Assembly (NCBI GenBank): GCA_013397075.1
Contig: VWZS01000189.1
Span: 43,123 to 107,122 of the forward strand
Length of the DNA stretch: 64,000 nucleotides
Direction of reading: 5' to 3'
Origin: Rhabdornis inornatus
Taxonomy: Eukaryota; Chordata; Aves; Passeriformes; Rhabdornithidae
The first letter of the stretch is position 1. Every line of letters starts with the position of its first letter. A program made the position numbers and the translations under genes. The notes under the pieces were generated by a model, which saw only the letters and a list, made by a program, of their open reading frames with translations, did not search any database and had not been told where the DNA came from. Positions 11,254-24,870 of this stretch are shown one piece after another.

Positions 11254-12179
11254 TGAGCAGAAAATGTCTGTCAACACATAACAAGTCCCAACACAATTTC
11301 AGTGCCAGTGGAACTGTCTGATAAGGTCCCATAAGCACACAGCAGGGTCACTATTGTTCCACTGTTACCTAAGACTAGACCCAAGTTTATAATTTCATGT
11401 CCTGCTGAGTTGCAGGTTTGCTATTGCAGAAGTTGCAGCTGTGTTAAACACACAGGGCATTTCATTTTGCTAAAATCCCCCATGGCCAAGCTCTTCACTG
11501 CTCAGACTGAAAGCCCAGCAGAAAGATGAACAATCTGAGCACTGCCTTGGCAGCATTTGAATGTAGGCATTGGAAGCAAATTCTCTTGGAAACAAAACAG
11601 GACCCTCTAGGAAAGGGTCTGGTGTGTCAGTGAAGCCCCAGCAAGGATCGTCTTGACTTGCCTGGGAATTGCTCTCCTGAAAAGGCTCCAGTGGGAACCC
11701 AATGGCACAGGTGTCTCCACAGGAGCCTGTTGAGACACCATTCGGATTAACATGCTGATGAGAAACCCTCTGCTCTGATAAACCCCTCTGACTGCAGAGT
11801 GAAGCATGCTGTGCAAGTGCTCCCAGGTTATCCAGCTCACAACCAGGCACAGAAATATGGTGGGCTTCAGCTCTGATGTGCTCCCCAGGCGTTCAGCTTC
11901 CCTCCAGCTGCATAAGGAATGTATCACCACTTTGTAGCAGCATCCCGAGGAGAGGTGGGGGTCAGGTCCCTTTGTGCCCAGCATGACACAGTTTTCACCC
12001 ATAGCAGCCTGTGGGCCAATTGGAGCCTGCTGGCTCTGGGCAAGCAAGGCACCTTGTCCAAAACCTGGTGTCAGAGTCAGGCCAGGTGAACCTGCTTCTC
12101 AGGGTGCCCATTTCTCCCCCAGGCATGCACAGGAAGGCTGTTGTTGCTCTCAAAAGACATCTAAGGGACCATGAAATGT

Positions 12180-12560
12180 GAAAGGACCAAACTTATTCCT
12201 CTGGTGGTTTACAGTATTATTACTATTTTGATGTTTCTTAGTGTATTATTTCTAGCTGTGTCTTTTCAACTGTAACATTTTGTTGACAGCCCCCAAATCT
12301 ATCTTAACAATTGACAAGTGGAGTGAAAACTGTAGTAGCGTTTGCAGTCGATGAATACAAACCTGCTAGGAAACAGGGGCTGGGAGCAGTGTAATTTCTC
12401 TCCCTTTTCTTCAAGGCTTAAATGTTTGTGCTTATTCCAAAATTGTAAGCACTTTGCAAAGGGATTACTTCATTCTTTATCTCCACAGTGCTAGTGCAAG
12501 GGGACTCCTGGCTGATTGGTGCAAATGATAAATGACAGGCATCACACTCTGGTGTGATTA
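12180..12560. promoter_or_regulatory. AT-rich block in intron 1, candidate enhancer
   Basis: This intronic stretch lacks ORFs and repeat signatures. Near 12518-12540 it reads GATTGGTGCAAATGATAAAT followed by GACAGG, combining a CCAAT-like, an octamer-like and a MEIS/PBX-like (TGACAG) motif within 25 bases. Such packing is seen in developmental enhancers. Without alignment to other vertebrates this remains weak. Confidence 0.2.
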
Positions 12561-15120
12561 TGCACGTTGACATCCTTCACACGGGTCAGGTCTTCAATCA
12601 GTGCCAACGCACATAACTTCATTAAAGTCAATTGCTGCAGGACCTCCATTTTCACTCTTTCCACCCAAGGGAGTGCTCAGGGATGGTAGTGGGATTCAGC
12701 CCACACAGGAGGATCCATGGCTGGTGTGTGTGTGTCAGAGATGTGGCATCACAGAAAGCACTCAGTGAGCAGCAGAGAAAAAGGGAGACCTGCAGGGAAG
12801 GTTGTACCAGCTTCTGCTGTCACAGATGCACAGCCAGACCAAGGGGACACTCCTGTAAAGTTATACCAGAGCACTCTCATCATCATCATCACAGCCTGGA
12901 CCTCTACAATGGCCAGAGCCTGTCACTTACCTCTTCTTTTAAGAGAGATCCAGAGGTTGGTAGAGAAGCACACACTTAGAGAGAAACCCGTGTATTTCTT
13001 CCCACTGAAAGGCTCATTAATTGGGAAGGCGGATGAACATTGCTGAGTTTCTTAAAGGGCAAGATGGTAAAAGTGTCAGCACACACACCTTTATTGATCT
13101 GCTGCTATTTTCCCTGCACTTGACAGGCTGACATGGGTGACCCTAAGACGGAAAAACAATTTTGCAACTGTCTCCCTCTATTTTGTTGGTTTGGCAGGAG
13201 TATGAATAGGAGGGAGTGTTTGTTTTGGAGCCTTTGTCCTTCTTGCTGCTTTCTTCTCTTTGTCCCCCTACAAAGCTTTCCCAGATATAGCAGTGTCTCA
13301 CAGCACAGTGCTATACTGGGATCAAAATTCACTTGCCAAGCAGAGAAAAACACTTACCACACTTCTATAAGTCACCTTCATCCTCAACTGTATTGTATCC
13401 ACTACTTTGTAACATGTCTTCTTTCAAGCATGTGGTCAACCTGACATCTTCCCTTGGAGAGGCACAGCCAGGCAGCTGAGCTCTCTAGCCAAGCGGCTGC
13501 CCTCTCCAAAGCTGTACCAATCAAAGGAGCAACATTTATGCTGCTGGCTGCAGGCCCCAGCATGCAGGGAAAGTTTAAAGGTGCTCCATTTGCATGGAAG
13601 AAATGGGCAGAGTTTTCTGATCCTGCAGAGGTGAGGCTCAGTGAATTCCTGTACATTTTTTCCCCCTGTCAATAGCAATTCTCCCCAGAACTGCAGACTG
13701 GAAAGAAAGTGAAGTTGGGGCGGGTATCCTCATTCCTTAGCATCAGTTGCTGTCGCGGTAGCCAGCCTCACATGGCAGGGGACAGCAGTGCAACCACATT
13801 CCAGACAGGTGCTGATGCTTCATGAGATGCTGCATATGGCTAGGTAAAACAGATCTTCTTCATTCAATGAGCTACTAGCTTTTTACACACAATTTTTAAC
13901 TCTTTGGAGAATGTGAAAACTGTTCCTTTAAATAATTAAAAAGTGTGTTTACAATAGTCTTGTAAAAAACACCAATCTCCACCTCTGTAGGACTTCAAGG
14001 AACTTGTTGAATTACAAAAAAAGAATATTCAAACAAGGTCATAAAATAGTTTAATCTTATATTCTAAAAGGGTTGTAACACGGTTTATGGGTCCAAGCTG
14101 TCTTTCAGCTAGCTTTTAAAGCAACAAGCAAATATGCTCTGACTTAGGGAATGGATTTGAATCCTGTTATAACAGTTTGGCTCTGCACTCAGTGGCCAGC
14201 CAAATAGTATTGTAATCCACTTTATCCCCAGGAGGATTAAAGTGCTAGGGTGCATTACACCCCCACGATTTATTTGGTGTAAGGGAGGAGAGCCACTCTG
14301 AAACCTGCTGCTAACAACCCCCAGACGCTACTGTCTCAGCCTAGACAACTTAAAATCTCCCATGCAGGGCTGTGATTTGGGGACAAAGTGGCGTTTGGCC
14401 CCAGTGTCCAGCAGGATTGTGACAACTGTGGTGAGAGGATCTGTAAAATGCTCTGCCATCTGCAAACCTGGGCTCCTGGCAAGGTGCCTACCCCAGCTGT
14501 GGACTAGGGCTGTGTGAGCACTGAGCATCTCAGATTTTAAATCCTTTTGAAGGGATGTGGATAGCAGGAGGCAGAGATTTGTCACCCCTCCTTCAGCCTT
14601 GCCTCTGTTTGAAGGGATTCCAGCTGACCCTGAGCACCCCAGGTGCCTTGGTCTGCCCTGAGATGTGACTTTGAGGGTGCCCTGCAGACAGGAGGCACAG
14701 CAAGCTCAGGCAGCTCTCCCTGGGGGCTCTCCATTTGCAGGAGCCCCTCTCTCCAGCAAGCCATTAACCTTAAGCCTGCAGATCCATCCACCTGCACAAC
14801 CGTGGGCTATAGCAAAGGGCAGCACAGGCTTCACTCCGAATGTGCTGCAAAGCAGAACAGCTCCAAGCTTCTGCGTGGTCTCACAGAATAAACTGGCTGG
14901 TGTCTCCTTGGGAGAGGGAGGGAAAGAGCCCCACCTCAGAAGTTTGTGTGTTAATAGGGCTGAGCTTGCTTCTCCTCACCCTCTAGCCCAAACCCACTGT
15001 GGAAAGTTAATTACCATTGTTAACCGGTCCTGCATGTTATGCTACAGCTCTTCAGGTGGGATAGAGTAAGCAAGCACTGTCCTTTCCTACCCACATTTGA
15101 TTTTGAGAGTGAATTTGAGG

Positions 15121-15396
15121 CAATAGCACAAGGGGTAATGGTTTTAAGCTGAAGGAGAATCGATTCAGATTAGATATAACAAAGAAGTATTTTTATGATA
15201 AGGGTGGTGAAACACTGGCAGTTTTCCCAGAGAAGTGGTTTATGCTCTGTACCTGGAAACATTCAAGGTCAGGTTGGACAGGGCTCTGAGCAGCCTGATC
15301 TTGTTGAAGATGTCCCTGCTTATTGCGGTGGGGCTGAAGTAGATGGCCTTTAAAAGGTCCCTTCCAACTCAAACTATTCTGGGATTCTCTAATTCT
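15121..15396 (+). mobile_element. CR1 LINE 3' end fragment
   Basis: The sequence follows the 3' end of an avian CR1 LINE. It starts with the degenerate end of the reverse-transcriptase ORF (CACAAGGGGTAATGG...), passes through the GGTGGTGAAACACTGG and AGAGAAGTGG segments, and closes with the hallmark AAAGGTCCCTTCCAACTCAAAC and a decayed ATTCT-type terminal repeat. It is heavily 5'-truncated, as most CR1 copies are, and carries many changes from a typical copy, so it is an old insertion. It lies in the same sense as SIAH3. No intact ORF remains. Confidence 0.85.
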
Positions 15397-18300
15397 GTAT
15401 TAAATCTGACCTGATTGTGGGACATTTGAAGTCAGATGTTACCAGTGGAAGACAGTGCTGTTATTTTAATATTAGAGAAATGTCTCTCCCCTTGGCAGGG
15501 TGTTTGACAGCGGAGTGAGGAGTAGCCATCAGACAGTGCCACATATTACTTTGTAATCCACCCACTCTGATATGGCTCAGTATATCAGGAATTGCTCAGT
15601 GCAGCCCTTCGGGTTAGACATAATAGCCCAGGTAAGTCTCTTGGGAGAAATACAGTCCCAAAGGAATTGCTGTGACAAACACAGAGGGTGCAGAGGAAAA
15701 AGGGGTGTTTTAATACAAGTCTTGATTACATGAAATCAGTGGCAAGGCCTCAGTCTGCTTCCCAGCAGATCAAAGTCACACTGAATAGGGTCCTGAAAGT
15801 CTCAGGTGACAAAATGTCCTCAGTCAGGTTCCCAGACACCATGAATTTAGCCTCAAGGTCAGAATTTACAGAGAGTATAATTTTTTGTTTAACCATTAAG
15901 ATTCTCACCTGGTAGCAAAGAACTCCCAGCATACATAGCTGGGTGACATTTAAAAGCTTCATTTTTTTTCTCAGAAAAAATCTGAGGTTCTTAAGTAATG
16001 CATGAAATTGAGTTTAAAGGTAGTGCATCAGATCCCAAGAGCTCTGGTAAATGAGAGAGAGAAGCTGCTGTGTCTGTGCTCTGCCTTCCTAGGACTTTGG
16101 TGTTTCCTATGCCATTTAAAAGCCCATAATTCTTGTTTTGGCTGGCTCAGAGTTGAGACTTCATGTCTCTTTTTGGCACCCCCAAAGTCTTCCCCTCACA
16201 ACTGGAAATTTGCATTCCTCAACTGAGTGCACAAGAGAGAAAAATTGAATCCTGCAATCATTTCACAGGGTGGCAGTAGGGGGAAGACAGTCTATGCAGC
16301 TTTACTGGGAACTGACTGAGGAAGTGAAGAGCAAGGGAGGACACAGCCATGCTCTCCTGGCTGCAGGGGGCTGGGGTGTTGAGGTGTGCTGCTCCCCTGG
16401 CATGGAGACCATGGGGGCAATGACCACGATGGGCTTCCCTTGGCACCTCTTGTGGCATTGGCACTGGCACACAAGGCATGGCACAGAATGGTACAGAGCC
16501 ATGGCTCTCCTGGGAGCCCCTGCAGGTGGGTGTCAGGCAGCACATGAGCCATCAAAAAGGAGGGAATTCCTTTGGAGAGCTGAACAAGGTTTAGGCAATA
16601 CATTGGGTATGCTTTTGCTGTGATTTTTGCAGCAGAACTGAGCAAAGCTGAGCCACTTCAACTTCTGATGGAGCTAGGAGAAACTTCTTGAGTCTAGCTG
16701 AACGTGACAGCAACTTCCCAGCCCACCTCTGTATGCATGTTGTGTATTTGGAAATAAAAAGCACAAATGTCCAGTCATTAAACATCTTATCGGACTGCAT
16801 TCTTTTCCTTTTTTTTCCATAGCTTGCCTCTTTTTGTTAAGTGTTTTTTCTTCTCTGTTCTTGCTCTTTTTCATGCTTCCCATTCCCTGCTGTATCAAAG
16901 TCTTAAAGCAAAAAATTCTCCTCATCTGTCATTCAAAAACCTAATTTGGGGCTTTTCTTGCTCCTGCTGAAAGGAAAGTATCACTAACTTCACTGCAACT
17001 TTGGATGTCTTATTTTCCTCCAAGCCATTCAGAAGAAATCACAATCATTCAATCCTTGATGCCACCAATTTTGCTGTTGACAGATGAAGTTTCACTTTAA
17101 CACCATCACAGGCAAGACCAGGAGAGCTGCAAAAAGCAGTGAAACATTTTGTCACCAGCCCTGGGTGGAGCTGGCAAGGAAGCCAAGGGCTTTAAGTGCC
17201 TACAAAATTAATTGCCATCCTGCACTGGACTAGAGCTCGAGCAAACAGGTCTGACTGAAGGAGCCACAGCCCTTGTTGTCCACCCAGAATAGTGAGGCAT
17301 GGAAATGATCCCACCAGCTCCCAAAAGATAATATCTGCCCTCTGCTTTGGTGTGGCAAAGCAAATCCACTTTCAGCAGGGATTTAAGCTGGTGGTTTCAT
17401 GTGCACACCACCAAAGTAGACGCACATCCCTTCTGCTCCCATGCTGCAAGGGCAAGCAGCTGGGCCGGGCAGTGGCTCAGCTGTTTTTCAGAACCTCACA
17501 CAAAGCTCTTACCACTTGGGATTATCGAGGGCTGTGCTGAACGGAAGAATTCCACTTGTGCATGGAGACTTCCTGAAAATTGCTCTGGGTGACCTGCTGC
17601 TAATAACCCCCTGCAATGCTCCTGCTGAGCTCTCCCACAGCATTCTGCAAAGAGGAAAGAGCAACTTGGCACTGCCAATAAATTTCCTGACACATGTGCA
17701 GTGTACAATTTGAAGTACTTTAATTTATTTAGAGGCATTTCTGAGCATCTTATATAACATTAATGGATTTATCTTTAGCTCTCCCCTTTCATCTCAGCAA
17801 TACCCTGAAAGCATCACTGGATGAGAACAGCAGAGACCTCTGAGTACTTTGCGTGTTTATTTTGGTATTCTTTTTTTAAAAGACAGAAATGTTTGAAACA
17901 ACTTTGGGAAGAAATTAACCACCTATTTCCATACCAGATGCAGTGCTTTTGGTTCTAGTCTTTTCTTCCAGAGCAATTTCATTCTGAACTGATCTAACTG
18001 AAACCCTTTTTCACTTCCAGATTGGCCTCGCTAGTAAAAAATAAATAATTTGAACAGCTTTAGTATTTCACAATGGAAATATTAGGGTTCAGAGTAGCTG
18101 ATGAAGTGCCTATCAGCTCCTAGTAAATGCATAGCTGAGAAGAGACACAGGTCCTTGTGAATATTTTAAACACAAGATCACACACTCTTTCACATGAAAT
18201 GCCAGCTGAAATGTAAAGAGGAACAGAGAAATGGAGCATAAATAAGACAGAAAAATATTAAATTGCTAGCATCTCCTTGTGCAGAACACAAATGCTATAG

Positions 18301-19494
18301 ATGAGCAAGGAGGCGGATGCTACAGGGCAGAAAACCACATCAGCAGAGGATGAAAATATTCTTTCACTCCTGGGAACCTCCATGTGGGAAATAAGCAAAG
18401 TAATAAGCGTAAAACTGGAGTAAATGACCACCACACAGGGATTACATAGGGCAGCTGGGGTAAGGGGATGGTTACAGTCACCTTTGGGCTCTGTAAAAAT
18501 GAGAGGCCGAAATGGGAGCAGCAGGATGGTGGCAAGTGGGGCGATCATGGCAGTACCCCGGCCTCAGCAGGTGCATTCAGGGGCTCAGTGTCAAGCACAT
18601 GCACAGATGGAAGAATACAGACGTTTTGCAGGATCAGACACTTAGACATTCTGAAAATTATCAAACTCAATCCAGCGAAGAACCGTATGAAAAACCTGCT
18701 GGAGTTCAGCAGACTTACCCAACTCTTTCGGAAGGGTGCAGGGCAGACTGGAGACATCCTCCTCCTCAGCAGGGATGTCTGAGTCCTGCATTGCAAGGTC
18801 TGCTCAGCTCAGGGCACCTGGTTGCACACAGGGATGTACTATCTATGCTGGTTGGACTCCCCCTGTATCAAAAGGCACACCACAGGCCAGGGGAGTCCAG
18901 GGAAGTCCAGGATTTACTTGTAGAAGGAAGGCAGTACTGTGAGTTCCCTGCTTTTTCTGCCTGACACTTGAGGTTCTCTCAGTCGTGCAACATCCTTAGG
19001 AGTGTAGGATCAGTGAGATTCTTTATTCTCAGAGAAAGACTGTTTTTCTTGCCACCAACAATCAAGGAAGCTGGAAGACTAGCTTGGGATGCATATGTCA
19101 TTTTTGTCTAGCTGAAGTTAAATTAAGTGAACCCCACTGATACCCCGCAGTTCCTTTGACTCATGCAAAAGAAAAACGAAGCAGGAGAGTTGTCTCCTTA
19201 AGACAAATCCAAAAGTTTGGGCACAGTAACACCTAATATTATGTTTTCTGTTTCACATAGGTTCAGGTAAGACAATTTTCTTTCCACTCAAGAAAAGAAA
19301 GCTTTTAGGGAGATTTCAGATATAGCAAAAAAAGGTCTGACAACATAACTGTATGCTGAGAGCTTTCAATTTATTATAACTAAAAGAACTCATCACCAGG
19401 AAAAAAGTAGGGAATTACTTCTTGGTCTAGTTGATGACAGAGAATTTCAGGCAAAGTGAGTGAAAAAAAGCGTGGATTTTATTACCATTGCCAG

Positions 19495-19600
19495 GTAAGA
19501 CAGAGGGACAAAGGGCCCCTACCTGGTAGATAATCTGAACATGAGCCAGCAATGTACCCTTGGGGCAAAGACCAGCCTCATCCTGAGCTGTGTTAGCAGG
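19495..19600 (-). repeat. Possible interspersed-repeat relic
   Basis: Read on the minus strand, the segment contains GGCTGGTCTTTGCCCCAAGG followed by a CATTGCTGGCTCATGTTCAG phrase and a CTACCAGGTAGGGGCCC segment. This order resembles a repeat segment common in bird genomes (CTTTGCCCC, then CACTGCTGGCTCATGTTCAG, then CACCAGGACCCCCAGGTCC). The match is from memory and covers only about 80-100 bases, so assignment to a named family is uncertain. Confidence 0.4.
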
Positions 19601-22600
19601 ACTGTAAACCAGCTGCTGTGCAATTCCTGAGATCTCATCCAGAACTGCCCAGAACTCCTCTACCACCTGAATTGTTCTGTCCCTGCAATACTCCATAAAA
19701 ACAGAACTTGGTGTGAACAGGGAGGTGCAGCAGTGTGAGGGTGTCGAGAGCAATCTTTGAACATTTGCCTCTATAATGACCAAACCAAAGTCATATCAGA
19801 GAAACATATCTGAAAAGAATGAAGAAGGAAGACAAAAAGTCATGTGGGACGCACTTGGGAATCCAAGGTTCAGCACAGGAGACTGACAGCAGGGAAAAAG
19901 CGTGGAGTTATGCCAGTTACACAAGTATCTGGTAATTTAAACTCATCAGAAATGCAAAGCCCAGAGATATCAACAGCTAATTAAATCAGTCTGGACTGGA
20001 AAGGAGGTCACTGTGGCAGATGAGGGATGGCAAAAGAGAGTAAGACGTACTCCAAAATATGCTATGGGACAAGCACCCTTATTTGTAATTACAAGCTATA
20101 CTAAATAAATTCTGACACTGAGAAAACAGATTGTTCAACGTCTACCAGAAAAGACTTTGTGCCATGGTACAAGTGTAAACTTGTTCCTAAAGAGTGCAGA
20201 GTGGAGAAAATGATACAGAGCAAGTCACATGGAGAAAGCAACCCACTCACACAAATCTTCCTCTCATTCTCCTTATGGAATGGCTTCCAGCAGAAAAAAA
20301 ATTCCTGGGCTTACTCAATTAACTGCTTCATGATTACTTCTCCCCTATGGCAGAATCCCTGATGCTTCAGACCCACTTTTGGATGTGCAAGCTGTGTTAA
20401 TTTGCTGTGCAAAGAGGCACAGAGCAGAGAGGTTACTTAGGTAGTGCTGTTTCTGTTTCCTGCCTGGATTCTGCATCTGCTCATAGGCTTAATGGAGTTT
20501 CTGTTTCTGTTTGTCTTTGATCACTGAAAGCCACAGGTGTAGAACACATTTTGGTGACTTAGGATGAGATAGCATCACTAGAGGTGAGGAAATGCTGATT
20601 TTCCAAGCCTTTTTAGTCCATGTTTTGCAGTGTGAAAGTCTGTGGGTGACCTGTGTTTTGCTGGGAGGCTTTGTTGGAGTAAAATATTGCCACTCACCAT
20701 GACTTTGTCTTTAAAAGCTGTCATAGCCCTGGCGCAGTGACAGCAGAGGAGGAAACAAAGCTTGGTCCTCAGGCCACCCCCAAACCATTTCACAGTTTTT
20801 TTTTTGGGTTTATTGAAATAGTTTGCATTTTTATGTCAGACTAGAGAGAAAGTTGAAATGCAGGCACATGTTCTCCTTTGCTGCCTTGGCAGTGGCTGTG
20901 TTGGTCCTGGAATCAGGAATGTCCTAGGCCACCATAGCAAGTTTCACCATAAGGTATCTGACAGGACCTAAAGACACAGGTCCTTCAAAAATGTTTTTTT
21001 TTCAGGTTTGTTGGCTTGGGAGATACATTCACATCTTATTTTCTCTCCTCACATTCCTATGAAATAGTTGTGATGTGATCAGGGTATTGTTTGGCTCATT
21101 CAGTTTCCTCTCTGTCATCATTCTGGCAAATGCTTTTTGGGGATGTCTTTACCCCTGTTAAGCCAAGCAATGTCCTGTGTAAATATTTCCCTCAAGACAT
21201 CAACTCAGGCTTAAACTTCTCGTTATTTGTGCTTCAGGGAGTGGCTGAAAAGATAAATTTTTTGAAGCCACACATCAACCTCAGCAGAATTCAAGCTCAA
21301 AGAAGGCAGCAATGCAGCAGGGGCACATTCCTCACACATAAGTATGTGTCTACCTGCAGACAATTCATGGCTATGCCCAGGTCAAGATTTAAACTGTGTC
21401 AGGAAAACTGATGCAAATGCTTGCAGTAATTCACCATCACTTATTCTGGTTCCCTCCATACAGCCAAACTGGAACCCTTTGTCCAATTACTGTTCCTGCC
21501 TGGAATCTCGAGGGTCTAAATCACATGGGAAATGATACAGCTTTAAAAGAAAATTTAACTTTTACTGAGTTTCTTCTGCCATAGGAAATATTTCAAAAAA
21601 GAAACTCAAAAATATTAATGATGTGAATAGTTGCACAAACATAACCACTGATTTGTAAATAACTGATTATAAAGACTGAATTTTGTTTCAGGCTGTTGGT
21701 AAAAGATGGAGGCACTATCAGAAAACAGATCTGAAAGCAGCCTAATCTCCAGAAGCTTCACAAGGCAATTGGAGATAATTTATACTTGCAGCTAAACATG
21801 AGCTTACTGGTGAGGTATTTCTTAATAATTTTTAAGCTTTTAATGATTTTTTAATAATAAACCAGTGATTAGAAAAGAGCATCCCAGTTCACAGATAAAT
21901 CCAGGCTGTGTCTGGATATTTTGCCTATTTGCTGCTTTAACTAAAACAACTTCTATTTGCTGGCGGCCAATGAACAGCCAGTAGCAAGAGAACTCAATCT
22001 GATGAAGCAGATGTTGGGAAAGGGAAAACCTTTTCATTACTCACTCATAGGGAAAATCTGCCAAAAGCAGCCTTTCAGCATTTTTTGTAATGGTAACTTT
22101 TGCTTCTTGGCTTTTAGAAGAAGCTTGCAGATCAAGTTGCTTCTGAGTTATTTTTTGTGGTAAGGGACCTTGAGGCTCTCTACAGGCAAGTCACATGGTG
22201 GGTTGCAGTCTCCTTCAGTCCTGGATGACCCCATAATTACAGCTCAGGTGCTCCAGGAAGACCTGTGCCACCTGGTACTTCCAAATAGCTGCATGTTAAA
22301 AGTTGAGCAAAAACCTACCCCTCTGCAGCCAAGAAGTCCTACAACTTAGGTCTGGTTTTTGTGGGTAATTTGTTTCCCTGGTGGGGAACAACCCTACATC
22401 TTGGTGGGCATCACCAAGATTTCCCCAAGACCCATTCATCTGTTCCTGAGTTCATGGGCAAAATCAGCCTGAGCTCCCTGGAGAGCCCTCAGGGATGACT
22501 GACCCAGTCTGGGCTCCTGAGCCTAGGTTACAAGGAACCGTGACAGAGAGTTTGCTGTGCTTTCCTCTGTACCCAAAACTGCCTTTCACCTCCATGTACA

Positions 22601-23159
22601 GACAGAGCCTTTGGGCACAACAACAGCCCTGGCAGGCTGTCTGTCTCCTGCCCCTCTAGGTCTTGGAGCTGGGGTGCAAGAATAGATGGAGCAGAGATGC
22701 AGCAGAGGCTGGAGATGAGCCAGGCTGAGCCTAGGGGATAAATGGATGCATCAGGTGGGTGCTGTGCCTGAACTAATAAGCCCTGCAGGAGACAGGATCT
22801 GTTCAACACAGCATCCTGCCAAAGCCTTGTGGTCTGTCTGCCTCCAAACCTGATGGGTCTGTCCATGTGCTCAGCACTCCATCGTGCTGCTGGAGCTGCA
22901 GGAGCCATCATCTAGTTGGGATGCTCTGCAGGAATCTGTGTCTTTGGTTTGTCTCTCTATGAATTAGTGAGGGACAATATTCCCTGACATCAGTTAAGGG
23001 GTTTGGGGTGGAGGCCAAAATAGTTAAATCAGATGGTGTAGGTTAACCTTTTGTGTGTGTGCAAAGGGTCCATCTGCAAAACTGACGCTGTTGCCATAAA
23101 TTCTGTGAAGTTGCCAATCTTTTTGGTCTCAGTAAGGCCAAAGGATACGCTCTACTGAT

Positions 23160-23360
23160 CTCATCACTGTAAATAGATAAGAAACAAAATGAGGATGCTG
23201 AAGCTTAACTGTAGCCATCTAAGTTTATAATTTTTTTTTTACCTTAATCCCTTAATGATGATTACAGTGTAAGTAGAAAATATGAAGCATTTTAGGAGCA
23301 TTAAGTAATGCTTAGAGGGCTCATTAATCCACAGTTAATATGCAGCCACTACTGAGAGGA
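23160..23360. promoter_or_regulatory. AT-rich block with TAATCC-type sites, candidate enhancer
   Basis: The block carries an ACCTTAATCCCTTAATGATG segment, a pair of CATTAA/TTAATC sites near 23300-23335, and no ORF or repeat features. The TAATCC core is the site of OTX/CRX-type homeodomains. This is one of several similar blocks in the SIAH3 intron. Function is inference. Confidence 0.2.
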
Positions 23361-24161
23361 AAGAAGCAATCATGCCACCTCAGCATTGCGCAGTGTGCCA
23401 TCGCTGCCCGGCTTCAGGAGGGAGGCAGAGGATGCTCCCTCACCTGGCACTGCAGGAGGAGGCAGAGGAGACAGAAAATGAGGGTCTGAAGTAGATGCCA
23501 CCAGGCACACACAGCTTCCTAACCTCATCGTGCTTTGAGGTTTGGGGGCAGATCTGTGCCAACAACTTGAATTTTTCCCCAGACAAAAACAGCAAAGTTG
23601 GCACCTTTTTCTTTCAGCTTCCAACCTGACTAAAATTCAGTCACCTAGATCATAGCTGAAGGTTGTGCTTTGCAAGAGCGTGTGTCAGTGCAGTGTGTCT
23701 GTGTCTGTCCCTGGCAAAGGCAAGACCCTGGGGAGCTCAATCATAACTCATCTAGGCTTCACCACACCAATGACTTGGTAAAAAAATAAATGTGTGGAAG
23801 TATTCACCAGCTTATCTTCACCAATAAACTAAAATAGTCTTCATCACATTGGGTTTTCTTGGTGGCTCCCTGTGCACAACAGTGAATTGTCTCGTTCAGT
23901 CCTAAGTATCATGAATTACCAGGCTTGAAGAAGAAGTCTGTCTGCAGTGCAGCCACCCATTCTCTGGGCTTTAATTATGGTAAGGGGAGTTAATACCTAT
24001 ACAATATGTCCAAATATCAAATGGAAAAAAAAAAACAAACCAAAAAACTTGCCAGCTCGGTGATCTTCAGGAAGTTTTTAACTGGCAGAAATTTCAAGGG
24101 TGTACTGTGCACTGCTGTAGGACAGGATCAAATGAGAATGGAGGAGCATCTACTATATACA

Positions 24162-24181
24162 TAGTACATGTACATGTACTA
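24162..24181. repeat. 20-base perfect palindrome
   Basis: The sequence TAGTACATGT followed by its exact reverse complement spans 24162-24181. Flanking ACTATATACA on the left and CATAGT on the right extend it as an imperfect inverted repeat. Alternating purine-pyrimidine steps (ACATGTACATGT) favour cruciform or unusual helix formation. It lies in intron 1 with no gene or repeat nearby. Confidence 0.9.
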
Positions 24182-24589
24182 CATAGTCAAAGGCAAGATC
24201 TTCCTTTGTCTTGCCAGGGAACTTAATTTTCTTGATATTTATCACCATAGCAAATGAGTTGTGAGGCTGTAGCATTCCCATATGATTTTTTTTCATGCAT
24301 TATCTTCACTTTCAGTGTGCAAGATAAGGCTAAGGCTGACTGGAATGCAATACAGTGTTATGGCCAGATCTCCAAATGGAAGGTGGTTGTCCTAGCTGTA
24401 AAGCAAAGAGAGGTGCAAGAGCAGGAAGCCTTTTGTTTTGATGGGCTTACCCCTCACACCCTGTCCCTAAGGAGAAGAAGGAAATAAATTCACGTGTTCA
24501 AGGGGTAAATCCTTCTCTGTACAGAACCAGCAGGGGTGCAGGGCCCCCTGATATCCTAGAGCTATGCCCAGGGAACCAATAAATGCCAT

Positions 24590-24870
24590 ACCTTTATGTG
24601 ATGCTCCTGATTTTCCAGAATTTTTATCTAAGCATAATCTATTGGTGTTATTTAATTACCATAAAGCAGCTGCCTTATAGCATCCCAAATACATCTATTT
24701 GCCTTCATTTTGCAGTATGGTAATTAACTACCAACAAATGATTTAAAACATATTTACAGAGGGGAATGTCAGAGATGCATTATTTTTTCATGCCCAGTAA
24801 ATGCACTCACAATAACCAATCTGGTATTTAATTAACTCGTTTATGAGCTCACCTATGAGAAATATTATTT
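24590..24870. promoter_or_regulatory. ATTA-rich block, candidate conserved enhancer
   Basis: This stretch contains at least three homeodomain-type cores: TTTAATTACC at 24651-24660, TAATTAAC at 24721, and TTTAATTAAC at 24827-24836. They are separated by mixed sequence with no ORF or repeat signature. The pattern of spaced TAATTA sites in otherwise unremarkable intronic DNA is typical of long-range developmental enhancers. The call rests on composition only. Confidence 0.28.

Noticed and set aside
12878..12893. CAT triplet run (CTCATCATCATCATCAC)
   Set aside because: Only four units in ordinary intronic DNA, too short to be of note.
19427..19783. 118-codon minus-strand frame
   Set aside because: About 90 bases of it overlap a probable interspersed-repeat relic, so the open frame is more likely repeat-derived than a gene.
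22528..22911. 127-codon minus-strand frame rich in Pro, Ala and Leu
   Set aside because: It lies in a GC-richer patch where chance open frames are expected. No motif or exon boundary supports it.
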